DNA of 64,000 nucleotides from Delphinus delphis (taxonomy: Eukaryota > Chordata > Mammalia > Artiodactyla > Delphinidae), in assembly GCF_949987515.2 (NCBI RefSeq), contig NC_082689.1:106802957-106866956 (forward strand), read 5' to 3'. Under the pieces are notes generated by a model. It did not search any database, had not been told where the DNA came from, and saw only the letters and a list, made by a program, of their open reading frames with translations. Shown one piece after another: positions 55,130 to 64,000 of this stretch (the first letter of the stretch is position 1; each line of letters begins with the position of its first letter). The position numbers and the translations under genes were made by a program.

Positions 55130-55800
55130 GTGTTCTTTGCAGTGGTCTACAAATAGCTTCATAACCTGCCACCTCTCACCCCTCCCCCATTCCAATCCCT
55201 ACTGTCCCCCTTCACTCACCCTTGCTCCCCAGTTACACCAGCATGCTAGTTACTCCTCCAGCTCTCAACTTGACATCTTTGTAACAGCAGGTCCCACTGC
55301 CTGGACCCTCTCCCTGTGTGTAGCTGCTCTATGCAACCCCTCACCTCCTGCAAGCTTGACTCAAATACCCCTTTGTTATGGACTGAATATGCATGTCCCC
55401 CCAAATTTACATTGAAGCCTAAACCCCTAATTTGATGATATTTGGAGTCTGGGTCTTTTGCGGTCATTGAGTCATGAGGGTGGAACATCCACAAATGGGG
55501 TCAACGCCCTTGTGAGAAGAGAGATGATCTCCTTCTTGGCCATGTGAGGACACAGCCAGACACTGGGTCTCTGCTCCTTGATCTTGGACTTTCCAGCCTC
55601 CAGAACCGTGAGAAATATAGCTTTGTTTTTTAAGCCATGTGCGATGTTTTTGTTATAACAGCCTGAATTGACTAAAACTTTGTTGAGGAGGTCTATCCTC
55701 CTATTTAGGACTGCACCTGCTTCTTCTCTCCACATCCAGTCACTCTTAGTGTCTTCTACTTTAGCTTATTCTTAGTACTTTCCACTTAATTGAACACTAT
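55130..55800 (+). mobile_element. L2 fragment split by a MaLR LTR
   Basis: 55130-55375 (CAGTTACACCAGCATGCTAG, CTGCCTGGACCCTCTCCC, CACCTCCTGCAAGCTTGAC) and 55680-55800 (GGAGGTCTATCCTCCTATTT, AGCTTATTCTTAGTACTTTCC) are consecutive sense L2 parts. Confidence 0.55.
55376..55679 (+). mobile_element. ERVL-MaLR (MLT1/MST-type) LTR, near complete
   Basis: TTATGGACTGAATATGCATG, CATTGAAGCCTAAACCCCTAA, GTCATGAGGGTGGAACATCC, CATGTGAGGACACAGCCAG, CTTGATCTTGGACTTTCCAG, CCTCCAGAACCGTGAGAAAT and AACAGCCTGAATTGACTAA follow the LTR from start to end. CTTTG occurs on both sides and may be the 5-bp target duplication. Solo, no internal genes. Confidence 0.8.
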
Positions 55801-55814
55801 GAAATTATATTATG

Positions 55815-55817
<3 letters not shown>

Positions 55818-55850
<33 letters not shown>
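55818..55850. repeat. (TA)n microsatellite
   Basis: About 16 AT units, not inside a recognised L1. Confidence 0.93.
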
Positions 55851-55853
<3 letters not shown>

Positions 55854-55914
55854 AACACACACATATATTTATGGAGTGGTGTGTGTGTGGGGGGGTGAAT
55901 AACTCCCCTTTCCA

Positions 55915-56045
55915 GAATATAAATTCTGTTAAAGGCAGGTTATGTTTATTCTATCTAAATCTGGTGATGCATCTCCTGTGCTTTGAATAGTGTCTGTCAT
56001 ACGACAGAGAGTAGGCACTCTAAATATTGGGTGAATGAGTGAGGG
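55915..56045 (+). mobile_element. L2 3' end
   Basis: GAATATAAATTCTGTTAAAGG, TTGAATAGTGTCTGTCATACG and GTAGGCACTCTAAATATTGG, GTGAATGAGTGAG: L2 terminus. Confidence 0.7.
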
Positions 56046-56672
56046 TTGGCCTTATGGATGATTTATAATAAGAATAGAGTAATACAATTTGATAATTATT
56101 AATTCTTTAAAAATGGAAGAATGTATACTGTATAATAAAGTGAGTAGTGTAAAAATCAGAACAAAGCTTTAAGGTATACAAATGCTTAGAAACAGACTGG
56201 CTTTGTAATGAATAAAGTAACTATTAGTAAAACATGCTATACTACTCTCTCACCTTTCATGATACTTTTCACTTTGAGAATCCATGGACTTTCAAATGGC
56301 TCTTTTTGGGCAGGTAGGGCTCTGGTTTTCCCAGGTGAAGGGAAAATTTAACACTTCACTCTTCCGAGGTTTGGTTCCCGCTACCTACAGAACAGGTGCT
56401 GGACCCAGAAAACAGTGAGTCTTTGTGGGTTTGGCCTTGACACTTGGAAAATGGTAGCTCGAATTGTAGGTTACTGCTCCACATCCTCTGAGATTTCATC
56501 TGGTAGCAAATGGAGTTGCCAAAATAGCCCATGTTTCCTTTCCAAATGTTAGAAATAATTGGTTTCGTGTAACTTGGGGTCAATGTCCTTCCACTTAAAA
56601 AAAAAGGGAAAAGATAGAATGTAAAGTTTTATGTGGTCTCAATCCTTTTATTCCTCTTAAAACCCAATGCAA
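56046..56672. other. Unassigned intronic sequence
   Basis: Nothing recognised. Ends at the SINE. Confidence 0.4.
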
Positions 56673-56895
56673 GGGCTTCCCTGGTGGCGCAGTGGTTGAG
56701 AGTCCGCCTGCCGATGCAGGGGACAAGGGTTCGTGCCCCGGTTCGGGAAGATCCCACATGCCACGGAGCAGCTGGGTCTGTGAGCCATGGCCACTGAGCC
56801 TGCGCATCCGGACCCTGTGCTCCGCAACGGGAGAGGCCATGATAGTGAGAGGCCCACGTACCACAAAAAAATAAAAAAATAAAATAAAATTTTAA
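56673..56895 (+). mobile_element. CHR-type SINE, sense
   Basis: GGGCTTCCCTGGTGGCGCAG head, GGTTCGTGCCCC B box, CGTACCACAAAAAAATAAA tail. Target duplication AAAACCCAATGCAA at 56659-56672 and AAAACGCAATGCAA at 56896-56909 (one difference). Confidence 0.93.
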
Positions 56896-56909
56896 AAAAC
56901 GCAATGCAA

Positions 56910-57479
56910 ATTACTAATTTTGGGGTAATTTTATTTTGGGAGAACTTAGATTTGTATGAAAATCTGATAATATGTGTATTTTCTCCCGAAGCACTATTAG
57001 TCCATTGCTGACTTGTCATGATTTTCATGGCCCTTAAAGTGTCCTAGGGTAGAAAAAGAAACTTAAAACTTTCCAATGACACTGAGGAGAGAGGGGAAGG
57101 GTCTCTGCTCAGCGGTGATGCCGACAGGTGTCCTGGTGATGGGCGCAAGAGTGCAGAGTTTGGAGAAAGGGCTTGGACTCCTCCAAACAGCCATCAACAT
57201 TTAAAATAAAGTTTCATTTGATATGGACAACTGTCATTTTCTCAAGTAAGTGAGAATAAAAACACTTCTGAACAGAATTGCTCATTTATAAGCTGCATCA
57301 CCCATTGTATCATATCATCTAAATAAATCCAGGGTACAAAAAATGTAAATAAAGTTTGAAGAAATAATCTCTCACTCTGTCCACTACTCCATCATTGCTA
57401 TTTCTTGGCCATTTAGGAGACTGAACACAGACAAAATAATCACATTTAGACCATGGCCAGCAATGGGGGAAGGTGAATA
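56910..57479. other. Unassigned intronic sequence
   Basis: Nothing recognised. Confidence 0.4.
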
Positions 57480-57600
57480 GACATGGGACCACTAGATTCT
57501 AGCTTTAATTTTGCACTGGCAGTTTCAGCCCATGGCCGTGAGGATTCCTAACCCCTCTCTGCCTCAATTTCTGTTTCTATAAAATGAGTACCTCTTCCTT
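57480..57600 (+). mobile_element. MIR SINE fragment
   Basis: ATTCCTAACCCCTCTCTGCC, TCAATTTCTGTTTCTATAAAA and TGAGTACCTCTTCCTTTATG follow the MIR 3' half in sense. Confidence 0.55.
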
Positions 57601-57933
57601 TATGTTTCTGGATTTTAGTAAAGAAAATGCTCTCTCATCAGCTCAAGGATTGTAAATGCCCTTTCAATGCAAGCAAGATGACATAAAGTTATTATTCCAA
57701 TTTGGATATCTTAAAGTATAAGTGGAGATCAGTAACATTTCATATAAGAGCTGTTGCTGGCAGAATAAAATTCAAAACACAAATTATATCAATAATGATG
57801 AAAATAGGACCTATTCAATTGTGTACAGGTAACTAATATGTCAAATAACTAGCTGAACCCATATGGTGCTTTGTTTGTTGTTGTTATTGTTTTCTAAATC
57901 ATCAGATTATTTCTAGTTTAGCTTATAATATTA
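57601..57933. other. Unassigned intronic sequence
   Basis: Nothing recognised. Confidence 0.4.
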
Positions 57934-58892
57934 CAGTAAGTACCCTACATATGAACGAGTTCCATTCCAAAGCATGTTCATAAGTCCAATCTGTTCGTAA
58001 GTCCAACAAAGTTACCCTAGGTACCCAACTAACACAGTTGGCTATATAATACTGTACTGTAATAGGTTTATAATACTTTTCACACAATACATATGAAACA
58101 AATGAAAAATATAAAGAAAACATTTTTAATCTTATAGCACAGTACCTTGAAAAGTACAGCAGTATAGTACAACAACTGGCACACAGGGGCTGACATCGAG
58201 TGAACAGGCAAGGAGAATTACTGACTGGAGGAGGGAGAAGAGGTGGGAGATGGTAGTGCTGAAGGATCCTCAGCAATAGGAGATGGAGGGCAAGCTGCAG
58301 TGTCACCCATACCTGACGCTGATGGCACAGGTTCTGGTTCCTTGCTGGATTCAATTCTATCTACCTTCTTGAAAAAACAATCCAGTGATGTCTGGGTAGT
58401 AGCTCTTCTCTTCTCATCATAGATGACACGGTAGCACTGGATTGCATTCTGAACAGCTGCTGCAACCTTCGTGTACCGTTCTACATTCAGGTCCTGTGCC
58501 TCAAAAACTAACAGGGCCCCCTCAAATAAAGAAAACCCCCGTGCCATTTCCTGTGTCGTGACTCCCTTTGCTTCTTCAGTTACTTCTTCTTCCTCTTGTC
58601 ACTCTTCGTCCTTTCTCTGGGCCTCCAACTCCATCAGGTCTTCATTAGTAAGCTCCTCGTGTTGCACAGCAAGGAGTTCATTGGAGTCGTACTCATGCAG
58701 GTCTAGCTTGAAATAAAGGTACTCTACTACTATACTCTATACAGTACTGTACAGTAAAGTACACAAAAGCACAAACACTTATAGAAGATGCACACACGAC
58801 AATGTACACCTGACAGGTGAACTAACTTACGTGATTGGACACGTGAACACATGTTCGCATCTTTGAAAGTTTGCAACTTGAAGGCTCCTATG
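57934..58892 (-). mobile_element. Tigger-family (pogo/Tc1-mariner) DNA transposon, internally deleted
   Basis: The left terminus CAGTAAGTACCCTACATATG follows a TA dinucleotide (57932-57933). The right arm (TTGGACACGTGAACACATG, TTTGCAACTTGAAGGCTCC) approaches the inverted terminus but is cut at about 58892. Between them lie the 3' end of the transposase gene on the minus strand and a junction near 58710-58745 where most of the gene is missing. Its divergence from the expected sequence looks modest, so it is younger than the MIR/L2 layer; it resembles the artiodactyl Tigger1a group from memory. Confidence 0.75.
58218..58705 (-). pseudogene. Tigger transposase C-terminal remnant
   Basis: Minus-strand coding reads HEYDSNELLAVQHEEL, LMELEAQRKDEE, a stop, then EEEVTEEAKGVTTQEMARGF, SLFEGALLVFEAQDLNVERY, IYDEKRRATTQTSLDCFFKK and a Pro/Ser-rich end PSPTSSPSSSQ with its natural stop. 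This is the C-terminal tail of a Tigger (pogo-like) transposase as also known from the TIGD1 group. The catalytic DDE core and the DNA-binding domain are absent. The only break in the retained part is one TGA at 58599-58601, of the kind a CpG change in an Arg codon gives. Not functional. Confidence 0.75.
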
Positions 58893-59862
58893 ATTGAGTT
58901 TATAAATTAATACATTAAGCGGACTTTTTCTATCACATCTAATACTGTATGATCTGCCTTCAGCTCTGTCAAAATGAAGAGGATTTACTGAAGGAGCTGC
59001 ATACAGTGGTGACAACAGAATCGGAGATACCAACATGTGATATGAAGAGACCCAGACACTCGCAAATTAGGGGCCCATAACTACTGGAGCTGAAGGGGAG
59101 GTGAAGCTGGGGCAGTGAAAGAGGGCTAGCAGATAAAAGCTGGTTTCAGTTAAGAAACTCAACCATGGGTAGGTCTATCAAAGTAGAGAGGAAGCCAGAA
59201 TGAAATATCCTTAACCCCCTTTTCCTTTCAACTTCCTGCTGGTGTTTCCATTGGCCAGCAGACATGGGAATCTGGGTGATGCTGTCTGACGGGGGCAGCT
59301 TCCAGGGGCACAAAGGCAAAGAATGCATCCTGAGGATTAGAGGTACAAAGAGAGTAACTAGCACAAGAGGGTCATAAATCACACTGCTGTTTATTATGAA
59401 GTCAGATACTGGCATTGATGTGGCTTTACTGGATCTGCATTTGTAAAATAGCTTCCTGGGATTCCATACAGTAAGGATACTACACATAGTTTCCTTGCCA
59501 CTACCTTATTTTTAAACAGGAGTGTGACTCTTTGTTTACGGTGGCAGTGGATTCCCAAATCATCACTTAAATATTGGCATTCATGCTGAGATCTCTAAGC
59601 CAGAATTGCTCAGCAGTTGACAACTGTGGTGAATCCTCTATTATTTATGTATAGTTTCTTTTTAATGTGGTTTTACCTGACTACAGAGAAACTACAGAAA
59701 TGGCTTCTTTCATTTCTGCACCTGGGGCAGAGTCCAGCTTGAGGCATCCTTGTCTGAACACTAAATTGTAATGATAACACATGTACTGTGTTCAGTCCAA
59801 CAGAGTGTGGAGCAGGGTGCCTTGTGGACAGAACTGTGAACTGGGCAATAGCCAGCATAACA
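58893..59862. other. Unassigned intronic sequence
   Basis: About 1 kb; nothing recognised. Confidence 0.4.
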
Positions 59863-60508
59863 TTTTTTTTTCTTTTTTTTAGTTGAAGTATAGTTTATTT
59901 ATAACATCATGTTAGTTTCAGGTGTACGGCACAATGATTCAGTTTTATATATATATTGAATATATATATATGTATATGTATATATATTCTTTTTCAGATT
60001 CTTTTCCCTTATAGGTTATTATAAGATATTGAGTATAGTTCCCTGTGCTATATAGCAGGTCCTTGTTGATTTTCTATTTTATATATAGTAGTGTATATCT
60101 GTTAATCCCAAACTCCTAATTTATGCCCCCCCCTCTTTTCCCCTTTGGTAACGATAAATTTATTTTCTATGTCTGTGGGTCTCTTTCTGTTTTGTAAATA
60201 AGTTCATTTGTATTCTTTATTTATTTTTTAGATTCCACATAGAAGTGATATTGTATGATATTTGTCTTTCTCTGTCTGACTTCACTTAGTATGATAATCT
60301 CTAGGTCCATCCTTTTTGCTGCAAATGGCATTATTTCATTCTTTTTTGTGGATGAGTAATATTCCATTATATGTATATATTATATATATAATATATATAT
60401 ATTCCACTATATTTATTTATTTATTTATTTATTTATTATATAATGCCACATCTTCTTTATCCATTTATTTGTCGATGGACACTTAGGTTGTTTCCATGTC
60501 TTGGCTAG
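59863..60508 (-). mobile_element. L1 3' end with target-site duplication
   Basis: T-run, GTTGAAGTATAGTTTATTTAT, TA-rich tract at about 59945-59985, the 3' UTR, and a second TA/TTTA-rich tract at 60365-60440 before the ORF2 C-terminus. AGCATAAC at 59851-59858 and again just after 60505 is the target duplication. Confidence 0.88.
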
Positions 60509-60635
60509 CATAACTTTTATTTGAAATTTCTTCTGCCTTAGGCCTTTTTACAAGTAGCAAATTTCCTTGCAAAATCCCTATGGCCTTCATTCACACCGAG
60601 ATTAAGTAGAAATAACTGCTTAAAAAGGTACCCAG

Positions 60636-60842
60636 GGGCTTCCCTGGTGGCACAGTGGTTGAGAGTCCGCCTGCCGATGCAGGGGACACGGGTTCGTGCC
60701 CCGGTCCGGGAAGATCCCACATGCCGCGGAGTGGCTGGGCCTGTGAGCCACGGCCACTGAGCCTGCACGTCCAGAGCCTGTGCTCCGCAACGGGAGAGGC
60801 CACAGCAGTGAGAGGCCCATGTACAGCAAAGAAAAAAAAAAA
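60636..60842 (+). mobile_element. CHR-type SINE, sense
   Basis: GGGCTTCCCTGGTGGCACAG head, standard body, A-tail of about 17. Perfect target-site duplication AAAAAGGTACCCAG at 60622-60635 and 60843-60856. Confidence 0.94.
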
Positions 60843-60856
60843 AAAAAGGTACCCAG

Positions 60857-62159
60857 CTTCGTGTGTGTGTGTGTTCATTTTCATAGAGGTCACAAATAAA
60901 GCTGTCTATAGAGGCCAACCAGCTAATACAAATGAAAGTGTTATTTCTAGAAAGACCCAATTTCTGTAACAAGAAATATTTAGGAAAAGTTCTGTCTTTC
61001 TCAAAGATGTCAAATTACAATTTTTCATAAAGTTAAACTGGTGACTTGCATACAAATATAGAACAAACACGTTAAAGGTTTAGATAAGTCATTAATGAGG
61101 GAGCCAGCAGAGTAGTGAAGTCGGTTCAAACACCCCTTAAGGAACACAGATTTACATAGTTAGTCAGGAAACCATGATAAAATAAGTTTGCTTTGTTAGA
61201 GACAACGCTGGTTAATATCTTATAGGGCAATACAATTATAACTTTTGGAGTCAGAAAGCATTTTTATCTCTGCTGGGCAAAAAATCTGCACGTTAACATG
61301 TTATTGTGGTCCTAATCAATAGCAAAGAGCAAGTCAAATAAAGATAAATCCCTTAAAGAAATAATTAATCCCCTAGACAATTAAATCGTCTTTTAGAGAA
61401 TTAAATTAAGTAATGGATGGGTATGTTAACCAGTGCTTTAATATGACCTTGAAAGTGTATCAGGCATCCTTCTGTCTTATTTCCAAATTTCAAATAACTT
61501 TACTTAACAAAGGAACAGGCCATCTTCTGTTTTTTTTTTGTTTGTTTGTTTTTTAAACCACATAACCTCCTGATTTTCTTTGGTTTCCCAATTTTGATAG
61601 ATAGTAAAGTAAAAGAAATAGTTACTTTCCTTTTAATTCATGTACAAAAATTACAAAAAATGAAAACAAACAAACAAAAACCAGAGTGTATCCAGGTTCC
61701 ATTTTTTTTTTTTTGTCCTCCTTGCTGATGTTTGACCTCGGTGCCTGAAGGTGATGTGGTGAGCGGGAGAGGATGGGAAGAGCATTTGGAAGGCCAAGTC
61801 TATCCTTTGTGAGAAACTGGTTTGTAGGAATGTGGGCCCAGTTCTGCCAGGACTTCTGATTTTCCAAGCGAGCCCAGAAATCCAGACTTTTATGTTAAAC
61901 CTCTTGATTTTTAAATGTTGGCAAATTAATTTGAAAAGTTAAAAACACTGTATGGGTCAATAATTGCAGTCTACCTCTGCTCAGGGAGCTTCCATCTTGC
62001 AACTTCTTCTTAAAGAGAACAAACTTTGAAGAGAAATTTTAGTTTATTATATACCTTTGTACAAGACCTGGGATAGAAAACTAGTGGATTTACCTTATAT
62101 AAAGTTGACTCTTTCAGCCTACAAAGCTTAAGTCTTCTCAATTCAACAAGAGGACTTAA
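60857..62159. other. Unassigned intronic sequence
   Basis: About 1.3 kb, AT-rich, no recognised family. T/A runs at 61530 and 61704 are low complexity. Confidence 0.4.
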
Positions 62160-62285
62160 TATCCCTTGTCTGTCCATCCATCTCTCCATTCATCCCTCCA
62201 GCAAATATCTCTTGTGCACAGATGATATGCCAACTGCTGTGCTGAAGATAGGAAGATTAATATGACTCCATCTCTCTTCGAACCT
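62160..62285 (-). mobile_element. L2 3'-end fragment
   Basis: CCATTCATCCCTCCAGCAAAT, ATCTCTTGTGCACAGATGATA and TGCCAACTGCTGTGCTGAAGA follow reversed L2. Confidence 0.5.
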
Positions 62286-62409
62286 TTGCACCCAGATTTC
62301 CCACCCTCCAGCTTTTGACCCCCAACTTCCTCCTTCATCCACTGCAAAATGGCTCCTCCTTTTAGCACTTTTCAGGGAAATTTGGGGCCAAGTCATTGCT
62401 AAATAGAAC

Positions 62410-62790
62410 AAATATTTCTTAGTCCTTATCCAACTTGAGTTTTCTGTGGCATCTGATTCTGTTCTGATTTCTTTGAAAATCTTTCTCCTGATTTGCAGGA
62501 AAGTGTTCTCTACTGCTTTTCTTCTTACCGTTACTGCACATTAGTCCCCCTAGAGGATCATCCTTTCTTCATTTCCCAAGTCAATCATTCCTTTTCGTTG
62601 CAAGTTCCCTTTCTCCTATAAGACTCATCAAGGTGGCACCAACAGGCACTCTCTCTCTGTCCTTGCCCTCAACATCCAAATGGTCCCTGGGTCCCTTATA
62701 TTCTATATCCTTAATGTTCTCAAAACCACCTCCTTTCCCTTGTCTCTATCTGCTTTCGCTCAAGCTCTTCTTATTTTGTATTAATTATAA
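62410..62790 (+). mobile_element. Probable L2 ORF-region fragment
   Basis: GTGGCATCTGATTCTGTTCTG, CCTGATTTGCAGGAAAGTGTT and CTCTGTCCTTGCCCTCAACA recall the sense L2 ORF region. Diverged. Confidence 0.4.
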
Positions 62791-63221
62791 CAGTCACAAG
62801 TAACAGAAAGGTTAGTGCAAAATTGTTTATAAAATAAAAAGATTTATCTCATTTACAAAACGTTTTATATTTGGAAAGTTCTAGGATTGTTTTACTTAGC
62901 ACCAGTACAGACAAGTTTCTTTCCACTGTTCGCTGTTTTCCTCAAGCCTCACACGCACAATCCCCTGATGTTTGTAGAAGGCTCAGCATCTTGACAGAAA
63001 GAATAACATCTGTTAGCAGAAGAATGTTTTCCTTGCAATTCATTTTAATTCCCTGGCCTGATATCCTTTTACATCTTATTGGCCAGAATTGAATAATACA
63101 TCTCTATCTAAAACAATTACTAAAAAAGAAATTGAATTACACTGATCAGTTTAGACCAGTTACATTACTTTCCTTCTAGGACCCCCCTCCTTTGAGGCTG
63201 ATGTAGGGTGACTACATGAGC
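62791..63221. other. Unassigned; possibly an old repeat
   Basis: GTCACAAGTAACAGAAAGGTT and TCTTATTGGCCAGAATTG recall a common old mammalian repeat whose name I cannot give. Confidence 0.3.
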
Positions 63222-63460
63222 CAAATAATAATAACAACAATAATAATAATGGTAGCTTAACTTGAGCATGCCACGTACTATAATTTTCTTGGAAGTACCT
63301 CATTTAATCCTCTCAACAACTGTATTTGGAAGATAGCATTATCTCCATTTTACAAAAGTGAAAACTAAATCTTAGAAAGTTTAAGGGTTTTGGACAAGAT
63401 GACACAGCTACCAGGATTTATAACCAAGCGGCATAATCCAGAGCTTGCTCTTTATTCGCT
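63222..63460 (-). mobile_element. (AAT)n run followed by a MIR SINE
   Basis: AATAATAATAACAACAATAAT (63223-63250), then reversed MIR: CATTTAATCCTCTCAACAACT, ATTATCTCCATTTTACAAAAG and GACACAGCTACCAGGATTTAT. Confidence 0.75.
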
Positions 63461-63965
63461 AATATTGTACCAAATATAGGTTTTATGAGGGGTCTGTGGG
63501 AGGAAGAGTTGCTGGGTTGGCTACCAAGAGTTTCTGCTGTGTTCCTACCTCGATAACATTCTAATAATGTTTCTTATTTCCAGTTTTATCCCTTCTCACT
63601 TTGCTCTCAATCCAACTTCCATATAGTTGTCAGTTACGTGTGTGGCCAACACTGGTAGGCAAGAAAAAAAAGGTTTGGGCCAAAGTGAGTAGCTTTATGC
63701 AGTTTACCTACCTCCTTTCTGTGCCTGACATTGGGTCCCCATTGGGTTTGTAGCATTACTTTCTATTGGGAGTGAGGGAACTTGTATCCACCTTCCATTG
63801 TCTCTCAATTACCTGCAGGGTTGAACTGAGAATGATAGTGATAGTGTGATGTCTTGTGGATACTTGAGTTTTGTTTTTATACCTAGACATAACTATTCAA
63901 GTTTATTGTTGGTTTAAACAATTGATGTACAGTACATTATAATTAAATGGACTTTAAAACCAGGT
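63461..63965. other. Unassigned intronic sequence
   Basis: Nothing recognised. Confidence 0.4.
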
Positions 63966-64000
63966 TTTTTACTCAAGATTGCTTTGGCTCTTTGGGGTCT
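63966..64000 (-). mobile_element. Start of an L1 ORF2 segment running off the window
   Basis: ACTCAAGATTGCTTTGGCTC, TTTGGGGTCT matches L1 ORF2 as read at about 4078-4110 (CTCAAGATTGTTTTGGCTATT). Only 35 bases are visible. Confidence 0.5.

Larger units (their letters stand above)
913..64000 (+). other. CNTNAP5: Long intron downstream of the CNTNAP exon
   Basis: After the donor at 913 there is no further open frame resembling the next part of the fibrinogen-like domain (the expected WW and CNCDAD-type motifs) up to the window end, so this intron is longer than 63 kb. CNTNAP genes are known for very long introns. The content is interspersed repeats and unassigned sequence, listed separately. 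Confidence 0.75.

Noticed and set aside
1..64000. tRNA, snRNA, 7SK, Y RNA or microRNA genes
   Set aside because: Only the tRNA-like heads of CHR SINEs and MIRs were seen; these are SINE promoters, not functional tRNA genes. No other small-RNA signature was recognised by eye.
1..64000. CRISPR array, toxin-antitoxin, phage or bacterial insertion
   Set aside because: Codon pattern, introns, SINEs and LINEs are mammalian throughout. The regular repeats present are microsatellites.

Overview
The window looks like about 64 kb of a mammalian nuclear genome, almost certainly a cetacean (whale or dolphin). The evidence is eight copies of the tRNA-derived CHR SINE family, mostly the shortened, poly(A)-tailed form typical of Cetacea, together with cetartiodactyl-type L1 elements and no recognisable ruminant BovB or Bov-tA. 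There is no operon, CRISPR array, prokaryotic gene or RNA gene that I can recognise.

The only host coding sequence I can support is one 201-bp internal exon at 712-912 on the plus strand. It has a clean acceptor and a consensus donor, is phase 1 at both ends, and encodes part of the fibrinogen-like region of a contactin-associated protein (neurexin superfamily). The best match by eye is CNTNAP5. Everything before it is the end of one intron. Everything after it, at least 63 kb, is the start of the next intron, as expected for these very long neuronal genes.

The downstream intron is built from layers of transposable elements. An ancient layer (MIR, L2, L1M, MLT1-type ERVL-MaLR LTRs, hAT and Tigger DNA transposons) is interrupted by younger L1 3' ends and CHR SINEs, many with readable target-site duplications. 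The clearest nests are an MLT1-like LTR split by an L1 that carries two SINEs (10498-12400), an L2 split by a CHR SINE (23190-24200), an ancient L1M split by Tigger1 and by a young L1 (26320-28920), a MIR split by an L1 (33310-34360), and an L2 split by a MaLR LTR (55130-55800). Three L1 copies have 5' inversions of the twin-priming type. A Tigger transposase C-terminal remnant lies at 57934-58892, and a solo retroviral LTR lies antisense at 54536-55010.

I found no convincing new biological system. The points most worth a second look are the frame-neutral CNTNAP exon, the inverted L1s, the repeated appearance of microsatellites at two fixed sites of the L1 sequence, the antisense bias of L1 in this intron, and SINE insertions usable as phylogenetic markers. 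Repeat boundaries and family names are from memory and by eye; most ends are good to about 10-30 bases.
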